In this document: piece after piece, positions 24,555-32,913 of the stretch
Position numbering within the stretch: position 1 is the stretch's first letter
Layout: every line of letters begins with the position of its first letter
Assembly: GCA_022648295.1 (NCBI GenBank)
Contig: JALCME010000020.1
Span: forward strand, 1 to 64,000
Length of the DNA stretch: 64,000 nt
Source of the DNA: Bacteroides sp.
Lineage (GTDB): Bacteria; Bacteroidota; Bacteroidia; Bacteroidales; Bacteroidaceae
Reading direction: 5' to 3'
Notes under the pieces: generated by a model
Told to the model about the DNA's origin: nothing
Databases searched by the model: none
Seen by the model: only the letters and a program-made list of their open reading frames with translations
Program-made: the position numbers and the translations under genes

Positions 24555-24654
24555 CATAGAGCAACTACTTTTTCCTCGTAGAGGGAGCATGCTTTCGTCG
24601 TAGAGCAACAAGGCGTAGCTCGTAGAGCAAATTGTCCTTCCCCTACGAGCTACG
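24555..24654. repeat. 22-bp-period tandem array (core CGTAGAGCAA)
   Basis: Cores at 24555 (CATAGAGCAA), 24577 (CGTAGAGGGA), 24599 and 24621 (CGTAGAGCAA) are exactly 22 bases apart. A 12-bp inverted repeat (CGTAGCTCGTAG at 24614-24625, its complement at 24643-24654) overlaps the last units. It lies between the convergent small ORF and yccF genes. Confidence 0.85.
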
Positions 24655-24665
24655 GGAAAAGCGGT

Positions 24666-25040
24666 TCAGACACTTACTATTTCTTTTCCAAAGGGAGACA
24701 GCGCTAATGCAGCCAACTTAAAGTGTTGCAAGCCAAAAGGTATGCCAATGACAGTGATACAAAGCAATATACCAAACACTAAATGAGAAAGACTAATCCA
24801 AATACCTCCCAGAAAGATCCACAGAATATTCATCATAACAGATAAACAACCACTGGAATGCGGGCAACTTCGCACTTCTTTGCCAAAAGGCAACAAAGCG
24901 AGCCCTGCAAGCTTCATGGTCTGTATTCCAAAAGGAATGCCAATAATCGTAATGATCAACAATAAGCTACCGACAAAATATTCCACAGCAGTCAGTATTC
25001 CCCCAAGAAGTAACCATAAAACATTCATAAACAGGCTCAT
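24666..25040 (-). CDS. YccF domain-containing inner membrane protein
   Basis: A 124-residue membrane protein made of two similar halves, each with WLLLGG or WIFLGG at the start, two hydrophobic segments and the IGIPFGIQ/IGIPFGLQ motif, then PFGKE. This is the YccF domain duplicated, a family with unknown function. I start at ATG 25040 (MSLFMNVLW); the longer frame would include the promoter element at 25065-25072. Single-gene unit. Confidence 0.9.
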   Translation of the reverse strand: MSLFMNVLWLLLGGILTAVEYFVGSLLLIITIIGIPFGIQTMKLAGLALLPFGKEVRSCPHSSGCLSVMMNILWIFLGGIWISLSHLVFGILLCITVIGIPFGLQHFKLAALALSPFGKEIVSV

Positions 25041-25064
25041 ATTTGTATTTTTTTGATTATAATA

Positions 25065-25072
25065 CAAATATA
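25065..25072 (-). promoter_or_regulatory. candidate -7 promoter element for yccF
   Basis: Minus strand reads TATATTTG (TAnnTTTG), 24 bases upstream of ATG 25040; this supports the shorter start. Confidence 0.55.
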
Positions 25073-25107
25073 ATATACTTTTTCACATTATCTTATTTTC
25101 AGACTTA

Positions 25108-26202
25108 TTATTTCCAATCGCTAAACTCAAAACTCAGTTGTTCCCACACTCCCCTTTCTCCTCCGTCTTCTTTAGGATTGGATACTGACAAGCCGATAAG
25201 ACGAATAGGATGATGTTCATAATCTACTTCTTTAAGTAACTGTTTGGCGAGAGGTAAAATAACGTTTAATGCTGTCAATTCCACGTTCTGAGTGCTGCTC
25301 CGTGTAATTTGACAGAAGTCATGAAACTTAATTTTCAGGGTCAGCGTATTGCCCTTAAAGTCTTTTCGTTCCAGACGCTCCACCAATTCCACTGCAGTAT
25401 GATACAACTCTATAATCACAGACGATCTTCGCGATATATCTTTCTCCAGAGTATGTTCACAACCTATTGACTTACGAATGCGTACCGGTTCTACTGCACG
25501 AAGATCAATCCCCCTCGCAAAATCATAATAAACACTCCCTACCTTACCAAACTCTCTCAAAAGCACTTTTTGGGAGCAGCCACGCAATTGCGTTCCGTTA
25601 TGAATGCCGAGAGCATGCATTTTTTTAGCCGTTACAGGGCCTACACCCCAAAAACGTTCAATGGGTAAATGAGCAATAAAATCAAGCGCTTGGGAGGGAT
25701 GAATAGTACACAAGCCGTTGGGCTTTCTGTAATCCGATGCTATTTTTGCCAGAAATTTATTATAAGATACCCCGGCGGATGCAACAAGATTCAGTTCATT
25801 ACGAATTCTTTGTTTGATTTCTCTCGCAATATCCACCGCCAGCGGAATATCCAGTTTATTCTCCGTAACATCCAGAAAAGCCTCATCCAGCGAAAGCGGT
25901 TCTATCACATCTGTATAATCATGGAATATTTCGTGTATCTGGCGCGATACCTCTTTATAAACGTCCATCCTCCCGGGAATAAAAATCAACTGCGGACACA
26001 ATCTCTTAGCCCTTTGCGATGGCATGGCAGAATGAATACCATATCGGCGTGCTTCATAACTGGCGGTAGCCACCACTCCTCTTTCCTCCGCATGCCCTAC
26101 GGCAACAGGTTTTCCTCGCAATTCAGGGTTGTCCCGTTGCTCCACAGAGGCATAGAAAGCATCCATATCAATATGTATGATTTTACGTTCGGGCATAAAC
26201 AT
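25108..26202 (-). CDS. dinB: DNA polymerase IV
   Basis: A 364-residue Y-family polymerase. Catalytic acids are in IHIDMDAFYASVEQRD near residue 10 and in SLDEAFLDVTE near residue 104; the helix-hairpin-helix region reads FWGVGPVTAKKMHALGI, and the little-finger domain follows. It performs error-prone bypass of DNA lesions. No beta-clamp motif was checked. The promoter element is very close (26214-26221), so the leader is about 5-10 bases. Confidence 0.95.
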   Translation of the reverse strand: MFMPERKIIHIDMDAFYASVEQRDNPELRGKPVAVGHAEERGVVATASYEARRYGIHSAMPSQRAKRLCPQLIFIPGRMDVYKEVSRQIHEIFHDYTDVIEPLSLDEAFLDVTENKLDIPLAVDIAREIKQRIRNELNLVASAGVSYNKFLAKIASDYRKPNGLCTIHPSQALDFIAHLPIERFWGVGPVTAKKMHALGIHNGTQLRGCSQKVLLREFGKVGSVYYDFARGIDLRAVEPVRIRKSIGCEHTLEKDISRRSSVIIELYHTAVELVERLERKDFKGNTLTLKIKFHDFCQITRSSTQNVELTALNVILPLAKQLLKEVDYEHHPIRLIGLSVSNPKEDGGERGVWEQLSFEFSDWK

Positions 26203-26213
26203 TCAGCATGGTG

Positions 26214-26221
26214 CAAAGATA
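26214..26221 (-). promoter_or_regulatory. candidate -7 promoter element for dinB
   Basis: Minus strand reads TATCTTTG (TAnnTTTG), 11 bases upstream of the dinB ATG. No LexA-like box was identified by eye. Confidence 0.5.
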
Positions 26222-26261
26222 ATTCACCTTACCTATATTTCACACATTTCATGTTAGCTTT

Positions 26262-28076
26262 TTACGGCCGGATAAACTTAGAAGAGCTTTTCTCGTCAGC
26301 AAACAAAAGTACCGCATTAATTAAGGCCAAATGAGAATATGCCTGAGGGAAGTTCCCCAATTGTCTCTTTGTCTCAAAATCAAGGTCTTCACTAAACAGC
26401 TTCAAATGATTGGCATAAGAGAGCAACTGGTCAAAAATGCCTAGTGCTTCCTCCTTCTCTCCAATAACATACAATGCCCTGACCAACCAAAACGTACAAA
26501 TGGTAAAAGCCGAAGAAGGACGTCCAAAGTCATCACTATTTTTATAACGATACATCAACCCTTTATAAAATAGCTCTTGCTTAACTCTCTTTACGGTCTT
26601 GACATATCTTTCATCACTTGCTTCGATAAATCCATACTGCTCCATTAATAACAAGGAAGAATCAACATCAAAGCTATCGTATGTTTGAGTAAAACTTTGT
26701 ATTTCCTCATTCCAGCCATGTGTCATCACATCCTCTCTAATACACTCCGCCTCTGCATGCCATTTTTGTTCATAATCGGCTTTACCAAGAAACGAAGCAA
26801 TCGTAACAGCTCTATCCAACGCTACCCAACACATCACTTTGGAAAAGACAAAATGCTTTTCTATATTCCTGAATTCCCATATACTTTGATCCTTCTTCCT
26901 CCATTCCGCAGAAACAGCCTTCACCACGTTTTTTACAATCTCCCACATTTCCTCCATTTCATCCAAAGTGCCGGGAAAGTGGAGATAATAATTATAAATC
27001 ACATCCATCAAATAGCCAAGCGAATCATTTTGCCTCTGATTGTATGCAGCATTGCCAACTCTTACAGGCTTAGAATCTGCATACCCCGTAAGGTGAGGCA
27101 ATTCTTTTTCTTTCAGATTTCGGCTTCCATCAATGCCATACATGATCTGGAAGGAATCTGATTTCGACTTCAATATTCCTTTAATAAATCCCATAAAGCG
27201 CTTTGCAGCAGATCGATGTCCCATCTTAAGGAGTGTCTCTATGGACATGGAAGCATCTCTTATCCAACAAAAACGATAATCCCAGTTACGCCCCTCTCCT
27301 ATCGTTTCGGGAATGCTTGTAGTCAAAGCAGCAATGACCGCCCCTGATTCCTGAAAAGACATCAACTTTAAAATTAACAGACTTCTCGATACTGCATCGT
27401 TATATTGGCGGAACTTCCTGGAACGATTATTCCAGTTAAGCCAATAAACCTTGGTTCGTTGATACTCTAAATAAATTCGTTCAATATCAATATCAATCAG
27501 CTTTTGATGATAAGAAAGCAACAAAAACTCATCTTTCTCCAAAGTCATCTCTTTCCCTTCAAGAATATTGTCGAAGTCGAGACTGGAATACAGATACATA
27601 TTATCCTTCAAATTTTCACACGAAGCAGTCTTTATAAAATCCGGGAACTTTTGAAAAACAGCTTCCTCTTTGGCATAGTTCATCACCGGAGCATAGTCGA
27701 CTTTAAACTTCGGCTTTCCACTTAGATAACGAATATAACGGTACACTTCCGGCGGCATATAATAATCTGTAGCCGAAGCACGATAACGTGGTATAAAATC
27801 TATCAATTCAAACGCTCCTTCACCTTCCAATGAATAACTGGTGCAAATGATATTTGTACCCTTGATATATTCTTGTTTAATTTGATATTGCTCATTAACT
27901 TCTATAGCAAAATATCCACCGGACTTTTCATCCAATATTTTAGCAAAGACAGAAGGGGAGTCAAAAGAAGGAAAACAAAGCCAGTCAATACTTCCTTTTT
28001 TAGAAACTAAAGCTGCCGTTCTGCAATTCCCAATAACCCCGTAATCCAAATTTCCCATTCTTATTTTGTATTTCAT
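26262..28076 (-). CDS. glycoside hydrolase family 15 protein (glucoamylase- or trehalase-like)
   Basis: A 604-residue cytoplasmic protein with no signal peptide. The N-terminal half is a beta-sandwich starting GNLDYGVIGNCRTAALVS; the C-terminal half is an alpha/alpha barrel with GEGRNWDYRFCWIRDASMS and SQPYA-like regions, and ends LGNFPQAYSHLALINA, all typical of bacterial GH15. Its divergent neighbour is a trehalose synthase-phosphatase fusion, so trehalose hydrolysis is a reasonable guess; glucoamylase activity is the alternative. I start at ATG 28076, as the longer frame begins with GTG. Confidence 0.88.
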   Translation of the reverse strand: MKYKIRMGNLDYGVIGNCRTAALVSKKGSIDWLCFPSFDSPSVFAKILDEKSGGYFAIEVNEQYQIKQEYIKGTNIICTSYSLEGEGAFELIDFIPRYRASATDYYMPPEVYRYIRYLSGKPKFKVDYAPVMNYAKEEAVFQKFPDFIKTASCENLKDNMYLYSSLDFDNILEGKEMTLEKDEFLLLSYHQKLIDIDIERIYLEYQRTKVYWLNWNNRSRKFRQYNDAVSRSLLILKLMSFQESGAVIAALTTSIPETIGEGRNWDYRFCWIRDASMSIETLLKMGHRSAAKRFMGFIKGILKSKSDSFQIMYGIDGSRNLKEKELPHLTGYADSKPVRVGNAAYNQRQNDSLGYLMDVIYNYYLHFPGTLDEMEEMWEIVKNVVKAVSAEWRKKDQSIWEFRNIEKHFVFSKVMCWVALDRAVTIASFLGKADYEQKWHAEAECIREDVMTHGWNEEIQSFTQTYDSFDVDSSLLLMEQYGFIEASDERYVKTVKRVKQELFYKGLMYRYKNSDDFGRPSSAFTICTFWLVRALYVIGEKEEALGIFDQLLSYANHLKLFSEDLDFETKRQLGNFPQAYSHLALINAVLLFADEKSSSKFIRP

Positions 28077-28200
28077 TGATTTATTATACACAGACTCTAC
28101 GCTATATGAACAAAAGCCGTTTTACCGCTGTTCTCTATATAAATAGCTGCCTTGGTCTTCAATAAAATCCACCCACCTTTGAATATTCATAGCCAAGACC

Positions 28201-28208
28201 CAAATATA
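28201..28208 (-). promoter_or_regulatory. candidate -7 promoter element for the GH15 gene
   Basis: Minus strand reads TATATTTG (TAnnTTTG), 125 bases upstream of the GH15 ATG and immediately before the divergent otsA-otsB gene, so the two genes may share control. Confidence 0.35.
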
Positions 28209-28215
28209 CGCATTT

Positions 28216-30381
28216 ATGAAAATTATTATTATATCTAACAGACTACCTTTAAGAATTGTTGAGGAAAATAATGAATATAAAGTAATACCCAGTCAGGGAG
28301 GTTTATCCACCGGTTTAGATTCTTTAGAAACAAAAAATGAAAAACACTGGGTTGGATGGCCCGGTATGTACCTGAAAGACAGCAAAGAAAAAGCAACGAT
28401 AGATAAGCAATTAACCAAACAGAAATTTCACCCCGTATACCTTACTCCCGAACAGATAGAGAAATATTATGAAGGCTACAGTAACAATATCCTTTGGCCC
28501 CTTTGCCACTATTTCCCCAGCTATATTCACTATGAAAATGGGTACTGGGAAGCATACAAAGAAGTCAATGCATTGTTTTGTGAAGCTGCCCTAAAGATTA
28601 TCGAACCGGGAGATATTGTCTGGGTACAAGACTACCAACTCATGTTGTTGCCCCGGATGCTGCGAGATGCCATATCCGATATAAGCATCGGATATTTTCA
28701 TCATATTCCATTCCCATCATATGAATTATTCCGGACACTACCCAAAAGCGCAGAGTTACTGAAAGGGCTGTTAGGAGCGGATCTTGTTGCTTTTCATACT
28801 CATGACTATATGAGACATTTCATTAGCGCTATATATAGGGTTCTAAAATTAGATTGTAATTTGGATGAAATTCAATTAGACGACAGAGTGGTTGATGTGG
28901 ATGCTTTCCCTATGGGGATCAATTATGAAATGTATCATGAAGCCTTGCTTAATCCAGTCACAAGAGCAACAGCGGAAGAGCTTCGTGAAAACTTTGGCAG
29001 GGCCAAATTGATGTTATCTGTAGACCGACTCGACTACAGTAAAGGTATTCCGCTACGACTGGAAAGTTTTGAAAGATTACTAGACCATAATCCCAAATAC
29101 CGAGGAAAGGTATCACTCGTTATGATTGTGTCTCCATCCCGGGATAATGTAGAACGATATTCCGCGCTAAAAAGCCAGATCGACACGATGGTAGGTGCCA
29201 TTAATGGAAAATATTCCACCCTAGACTGGACTCCGATCTATTATTTCTATCGTTCTTTTCAATTTGAAGAACTGACTGCATTATATGAAATGTCAGATAT
29301 AGCTTTGGTTACCCCACTTAGAGATGGCATGAACCTGGTTGCCAAAGAATATCTGGCAACCAAACGGGAACAACCGGGAGTCTTAATCCTAAGCGAAATG
29401 GCTGGCGCAGCCATTGAACTATCCGATGCAATTATAGTTAATCCCACTAACACAAAGGAAATAGAAGCCGCTATGATCACAGCCCTAGAGATGCCTATTG
29501 AAGAACAAATGAAACGATTAGATTCCATGCAAAGCATTATTTCCACCCAAACTGTAAAACAATGGGCGCAAGATTTCATTGAAGAACTGGAACAGACAAG
29601 AAATAAGAACATTGCTTTACAAAAAAAGATAGTGGACAAAGGCAATTTGCAAACCATCAAAAATAGTTATAAACGAGCAAAAAGCAAACTGATTATGCTT
29701 GATTATGATGGCACTCTTGTCCCTTTCCACAAAAAACCTCAAGATGCTTATCCCTCTCCTAAACTCTTGGAATTGTTGGGCCAACTCAGCGCTGATTCCA
29801 CAAATAAAGTAGTCATTAGTAGTGGACGCGATCGACAGACTTTAGAGAAATGGCTGGGACAATTGCCTATCAGTCTCGCAGCTGAACATGGAGCATTTTA
29901 TAAAGAAAATGGGGAATGGCATACCCGAATCGCTAAAATAGAATGGGATGAAGAAATTACCAAAATCATGCGACATATTGCCAAACGCACTCCAAGGTCA
30001 AAAATAGAAGTCAAAGATACCGCTTTGGTATGGCATTACCGTAATGTAGACAGTTGGTTAGCCGATTTAAGAGTCACCCAACTCATCAATGCTTTAATTA
30101 ATCCGTGTTCCAGACATAACCTTCAGATTATGAAAGGGAACAAAATAGTTGAAGTAAAAGACAGTGAGAGCAATAAAGGTTCGGAAGCTAAAAGACTCAT
30201 TGCAGCAGGCAACTACGACTTCATTATGGCCATTGGCGACGATACCACCGATGAGGATATGTTTATGGCACTACCCAAAGAAGCTGTCACAATTAAAGTG
30301 GGAAGAAACTCCAATGTGGCAAAATACAATATTCCTACTCAAAGCCAGACTCTGCTTTTTTTGGAAAAGCTCATAAAATAG
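28216..30381 (+). CDS. bifunctional trehalose-6-phosphate synthase/trehalose-phosphatase (OtsA-OtsB fusion)
   Basis: A 721-residue fusion. The OtsA part (about 1-465) has ISNRLPLRI, SQGGLSTGLDSL, WVQDYQLMLLPRML, SVDRLDYSKGIPLRL and TPLRDGMNLVAKEY, the GT20 signature. The OtsB part (about 490-721) is a HAD phosphatase with LDYDGTLVPF, SSGRDRQTL and GDDTTDEDMF. It makes trehalose from UDP-glucose and glucose-6-phosphate in two steps. It is divergent from the GH15 gene, with about 140 bases between. Both catalytic domains look complete. Confidence 0.95.
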   Translation: MKIIIISNRLPLRIVEENNEYKVIPSQGGLSTGLDSLETKNEKHWVGWPGMYLKDSKEKATIDKQLTKQKFHPVYLTPEQIEKYYEGYSNNILWPLCHYFPSYIHYENGYWEAYKEVNALFCEAALKIIEPGDIVWVQDYQLMLLPRMLRDAISDISIGYFHHIPFPSYELFRTLPKSAELLKGLLGADLVAFHTHDYMRHFISAIYRVLKLDCNLDEIQLDDRVVDVDAFPMGINYEMYHEALLNPVTRATAEELRENFGRAKLMLSVDRLDYSKGIPLRLESFERLLDHNPKYRGKVSLVMIVSPSRDNVERYSALKSQIDTMVGAINGKYSTLDWTPIYYFYRSFQFEELTALYEMSDIALVTPLRDGMNLVAKEYLATKREQPGVLILSEMAGAAIELSDAIIVNPTNTKEIEAAMITALEMPIEEQMKRLDSMQSIISTQTVKQWAQDFIEELEQTRNKNIALQKKIVDKGNLQTIKNSYKRAKSKLIMLDYDGTLVPFHKKPQDAYPSPKLLELLGQLSADSTNKVVISSGRDRQTLEKWLGQLPISLAAEHGAFYKENGEWHTRIAKIEWDEEITKIMRHIAKRTPRSKIEVKDTALVWHYRNVDSWLADLRVTQLINALINPCSRHNLQIMKGNKIVEVKDSESNKGSEAKRLIAAGNYDFIMAIGDDTTDEDMFMALPKEAVTIKVGRNSNVAKYNIPTQSQTLLFLEKLIK

Positions 30382-30518
30382 AAATATAACTCATAACCCC
30401 TGTTAGCAGGTTTATTAGGGTTTAAGCTCAAAAACATTGATGACAAACCAAAAGAATTATAAGATAGAAACAACTTTAAGCAATCCCTCGATAAGCGCAA
30501 TAAGGTTCGTAGCAACCA

Positions 30519-31865
30519 CTAATCGGTTGCTATCCGAAGCAATCGACGATACACAAACAAGAAGGCGGGTATTAAGAATAAATCGGCCGCAATCCACGCG
30601 GTAGGATCACCAAAACAAACAGCCAGATAGCCCCAAACCGGTACAGCATAAACACTGACAAGTATACGGGCTATCATTTCGGACACTCCCGACAACATAG
30701 CCAGATTGGTATATCCAACCCCCTGAATGCTATAGCGTAAGATGCAAAGCAACCCCAAAACAGGGAAAAAGGAAACAGATACGTGAAGGAATAACTCCGT
30801 ATCCTTCAATATTTCCAATTCGGAAGCCTCTACAAACAATAGGGCGAATGTCCTTGCGCCAAGCATCAATACCACAAACATAAATGCACAATAAATCACC
30901 ATCATCAATGAACTGGCTTTAATCCCTTGCCAAATACGCCGGGGCTTTCCAGCTCCATAATTCTGCCCGCTATAAGTAGCCATTGCAATACCTAAACTTT
31001 CAAGCGGACACATGCAGAACATTTTGATGCGCATGGCTGCCGTAAAAGCAGCAACACATGCCGTTCCCAAAGCATTATTAGCACTTTGCAACATAATGCT
31101 CCCTATTGCAGTAATAGAAAATTGCAACCCCATAGGAACACCTATATACATAAGGGTCCGCGCCAATGCCGCATTAAATTTACGTTCGCTTGGCACTCCC
31201 TTCAATATCTGGAAGTGACGCAACATGTACCAATAACAGAGTACAGCCGAAAGCCCTTGTGAAAAAACAGTTGCTATGGCAGCTCCGGTCACTCCCCAAC
31301 CTAAAACCAGGATACAAAGCAAATCGAGCAAAATATTGAGCACGGTAGAAAAAAGTAGAAACCAAAATGGTGTCTTGCTATCCCCCAAAGCACGGATGAT
31401 ACTGGACAACAAATTGTAGAAGAAGGTGCAAGGTATTCCTATAAAGGTGACCAAGAGGTAATAGTAAGCCCCTTGAAATATGTTTTCAGGAGTACGCATC
31501 ATGCGCAAGATATCACTGCAAAAAATGCTTGTCACTACTGCTATAACAACGGACATCACTGAAGCCAGTTGTAAACTGACCGATACATAACGGCGCATCG
31601 TACTATAATCCCTGGCACCAAATTTCTGAGCTACGGGAATGCCAAATCCTCCACAACAACCGTTGCAAAATCCCAAGATTAAAAAGACAACAGAAGTGCT
31701 TGCCCCCACAGAGGCCAGCGCATCAATACCCAGGAATTTACCTACAATTGCTGCATCAACCAAAGAATAAGTTTGCTGTAACAGATTGCCCAACAACAAA
31801 GGCATAGTGAAATTGAAAATTAACGGTAATGCCCGCCCCGTCGTCATTTCTTTTGATGCTGCCAT
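30519..31865 (-). CDS. MATE family efflux transporter
   Basis: A 448-residue inner-membrane protein with about 12 hydrophobic segments in two repeats. The N-terminal LPLIFNFTMPLLLGNLLQQTYSLVDAAIVG and the GVPMGLQFSITAIGSIML segment of the second half are typical of the DinF/NorM branch. It should export drugs or metabolites using Na+ or H+. I start at ATG 31865: the TAnnTTTG element at 31893-31900 means the upstream ATG at 31895 would not be in the transcript. Confidence 0.93.
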   Translation of the reverse strand: MAASKEMTTGRALPLIFNFTMPLLLGNLLQQTYSLVDAAIVGKFLGIDALASVGASTSVVFLILGFCNGCCGGFGIPVAQKFGARDYSTMRRYVSVSLQLASVMSVVIAVVTSIFCSDILRMMRTPENIFQGAYYYLLVTFIGIPCTFFYNLLSSIIRALGDSKTPFWFLLFSTVLNILLDLLCILVLGWGVTGAAIATVFSQGLSAVLCYWYMLRHFQILKGVPSERKFNAALARTLMYIGVPMGLQFSITAIGSIMLQSANNALGTACVAAFTAAMRIKMFCMCPLESLGIAMATYSGQNYGAGKPRRIWQGIKASSLMMVIYCAFMFVVLMLGARTFALLFVEASELEILKDTELFLHVSVSFFPVLGLLCILRYSIQGVGYTNLAMLSGVSEMIARILVSVYAVPVWGYLAVCFGDPTAWIAADLFLIPAFLFVYRRLLRIATD

Positions 31866-31892
31866 ACTGTGAATGCCTTCCAAATTTAAGTG

Positions 31893-31900
31893 CAAAGATA
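31893..31900 (-). promoter_or_regulatory. candidate -7 promoter element for the MATE gene
   Basis: Minus strand reads TATCTTTG (TAnnTTTG), 27 bases upstream of ATG 31865. It decides the start codon. Confidence 0.55.
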
Positions 31901-31949
31901 GAAGTTTCCAAACGTATTAAGTCCGAATGTAATAAGAAAAAAGCATAGG

Positions 31950-32405
31950 TTACATGTTCTTCACTTCAATACCTTCATGAGCCATCTCTACGCCATCAAC
32001 CCGAATCTCTTCAACACCAGAATCAGCATGCATATCCACTCCCATAACCTTGACCGGAAATGCATTTTTCAGAGTCCATGTCATTGTTGGCGAACCACTT
32101 TCATCCACGAGCAAAATGGTGACAGATTGACGTTCAACAGTATTTGTTTTTATCCTACTAAGCCATTCCCATGAATTTTGACCTCCTTTGAAGAGTCCTT
32201 TTTTCAAAGAGACATTCCCATATTTCACAATTCCAGGCATTTTTATACTTTGAAAATTACGCCCATCCCCCGAGCGATATTTAATCTCTTGGTTATTGTC
32301 CAAGCCCGATACTTCCTGAAAAGTAGCCTCTAACGAATCAGAGAATCTGACTCTAAAATAAAATCGGGGCAAAGGCCATATGCCATCTTCTAATTCATCT
32401 GCCAT
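31950..32405 (-). CDS. phage tail-tube-like protein (T4 gp19/TIGR02241 family)
   Basis: A 151-residue protein with the family pattern PLPRFYFRVRFSDSLEATF, EVSGLDNNQEIKYRSGD, IKMPGIVKYGNVSLKKGLFK and a C-terminal strand region. These proteins form the inner tube of contractile tails and of extracellular or type VI-like injection systems. No sheath, baseplate, spike or ATPase gene is near, so this is an orphan copy. It may be a remnant, or may work with a machine encoded elsewhere. A 14-bp perfect palindrome lies just upstream. Confidence 0.85.
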   Translation of the reverse strand: MADELEDGIWPLPRFYFRVRFSDSLEATFQEVSGLDNNQEIKYRSGDGRNFQSIKMPGIVKYGNVSLKKGLFKGGQNSWEWLSRIKTNTVERQSVTILLVDESGSPTMTWTLKNAFPVKVMGVDMHADSGVEEIRVDGVEMAHEGIEVKNM

Positions 32406-32429
32406 AATAAATCTAATTTAATATTCTTT

Positions 32430-32443
32430 TTCCATTAATGGAA
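32430..32443. promoter_or_regulatory. perfect 14-bp palindrome TTCCATTAATGGAA upstream of the tail-tube gene
   Basis: The sequence is its own reverse complement and lies 25 bases upstream of the ATG at 32405. It could be an operator for a dimeric regulator. No matching promoter motif was found beside it. Confidence 0.35.
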
Positions 32444-32650
32444 TTAAAAGCACCATTATACATGCAATCCATCTGCAATATTCACTAAATATCTGAACAT
32501 ATACAACGAATTTGCAAAAAAATAGGTATCAATAATAAATTAGCGAATGGTAATCCATGAAATATAAATACAATAAATACACTCTTATAGTAGACAAATA
32601 CAATTACCATAACGACACATTATCAATCACTCCTAATATCATTATCAATT

Positions 32651-32738
32651 AAAAGGCTTTTATTACATAAAAGAAAGGCTTTCATTGATGTATTAAAAGG
32701 CTTTTAAAACATGAATAAAAGCCTTTTAATACTAATTC
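32651..32738. repeat. 22-bp-period tandem array (core AAAAGGCTTTTA)
   Basis: Four units begin at 32651, 32673, 32695 and 32717, each exactly 22 bases. Their first 10-12 bases read AAAAGGCTTTTA with small changes, and the last is AAAAGCCTTTTA, so the last two units also form an inverted repeat. Lies downstream of the GH31 gene. Confidence 0.88.
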
Positions 32739-32913
32739 ACATTTATAGTCATCCAGAATAGGCTGTAGCGTGTCCTTCATTCAGTATATGCAGAAACACG
32801 CAACAGCTAATTATAGCAGCTTTATCAGTAGCGGATCCTAGTTATATAGCATTGTATTTATACTTACAAAAAAAACCAAACAAAGTTATCTGATTGCACC
32901 AACGAATTACTTT

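Larger units (their letters stand above)
32406..32913. other. 508-base intergenic region
   Basis: No gene seen. It holds a 14-bp palindrome at 32430-32443 and a 22-bp repeat array at 32651-32738; otherwise AT-rich. Confidence 0.6.

Noticed and set aside
25669..26334. 221-residue plus-strand ORF
   Set aside because: Antisense to dinB, with no start context or family match.
26685..27161. 158-residue plus-strand ORF
   Set aside because: Antisense to the GH15 gene.
30511..30531. Hairpin AGCAACC/GGTTGCT over the MATE stop codon as terminator
   Set aside because: No T-run follows on the minus strand.
31950..32405. A prophage
   Set aside because: Only one tail-like gene is present, with no integrase, attachment sites or other phage genes.
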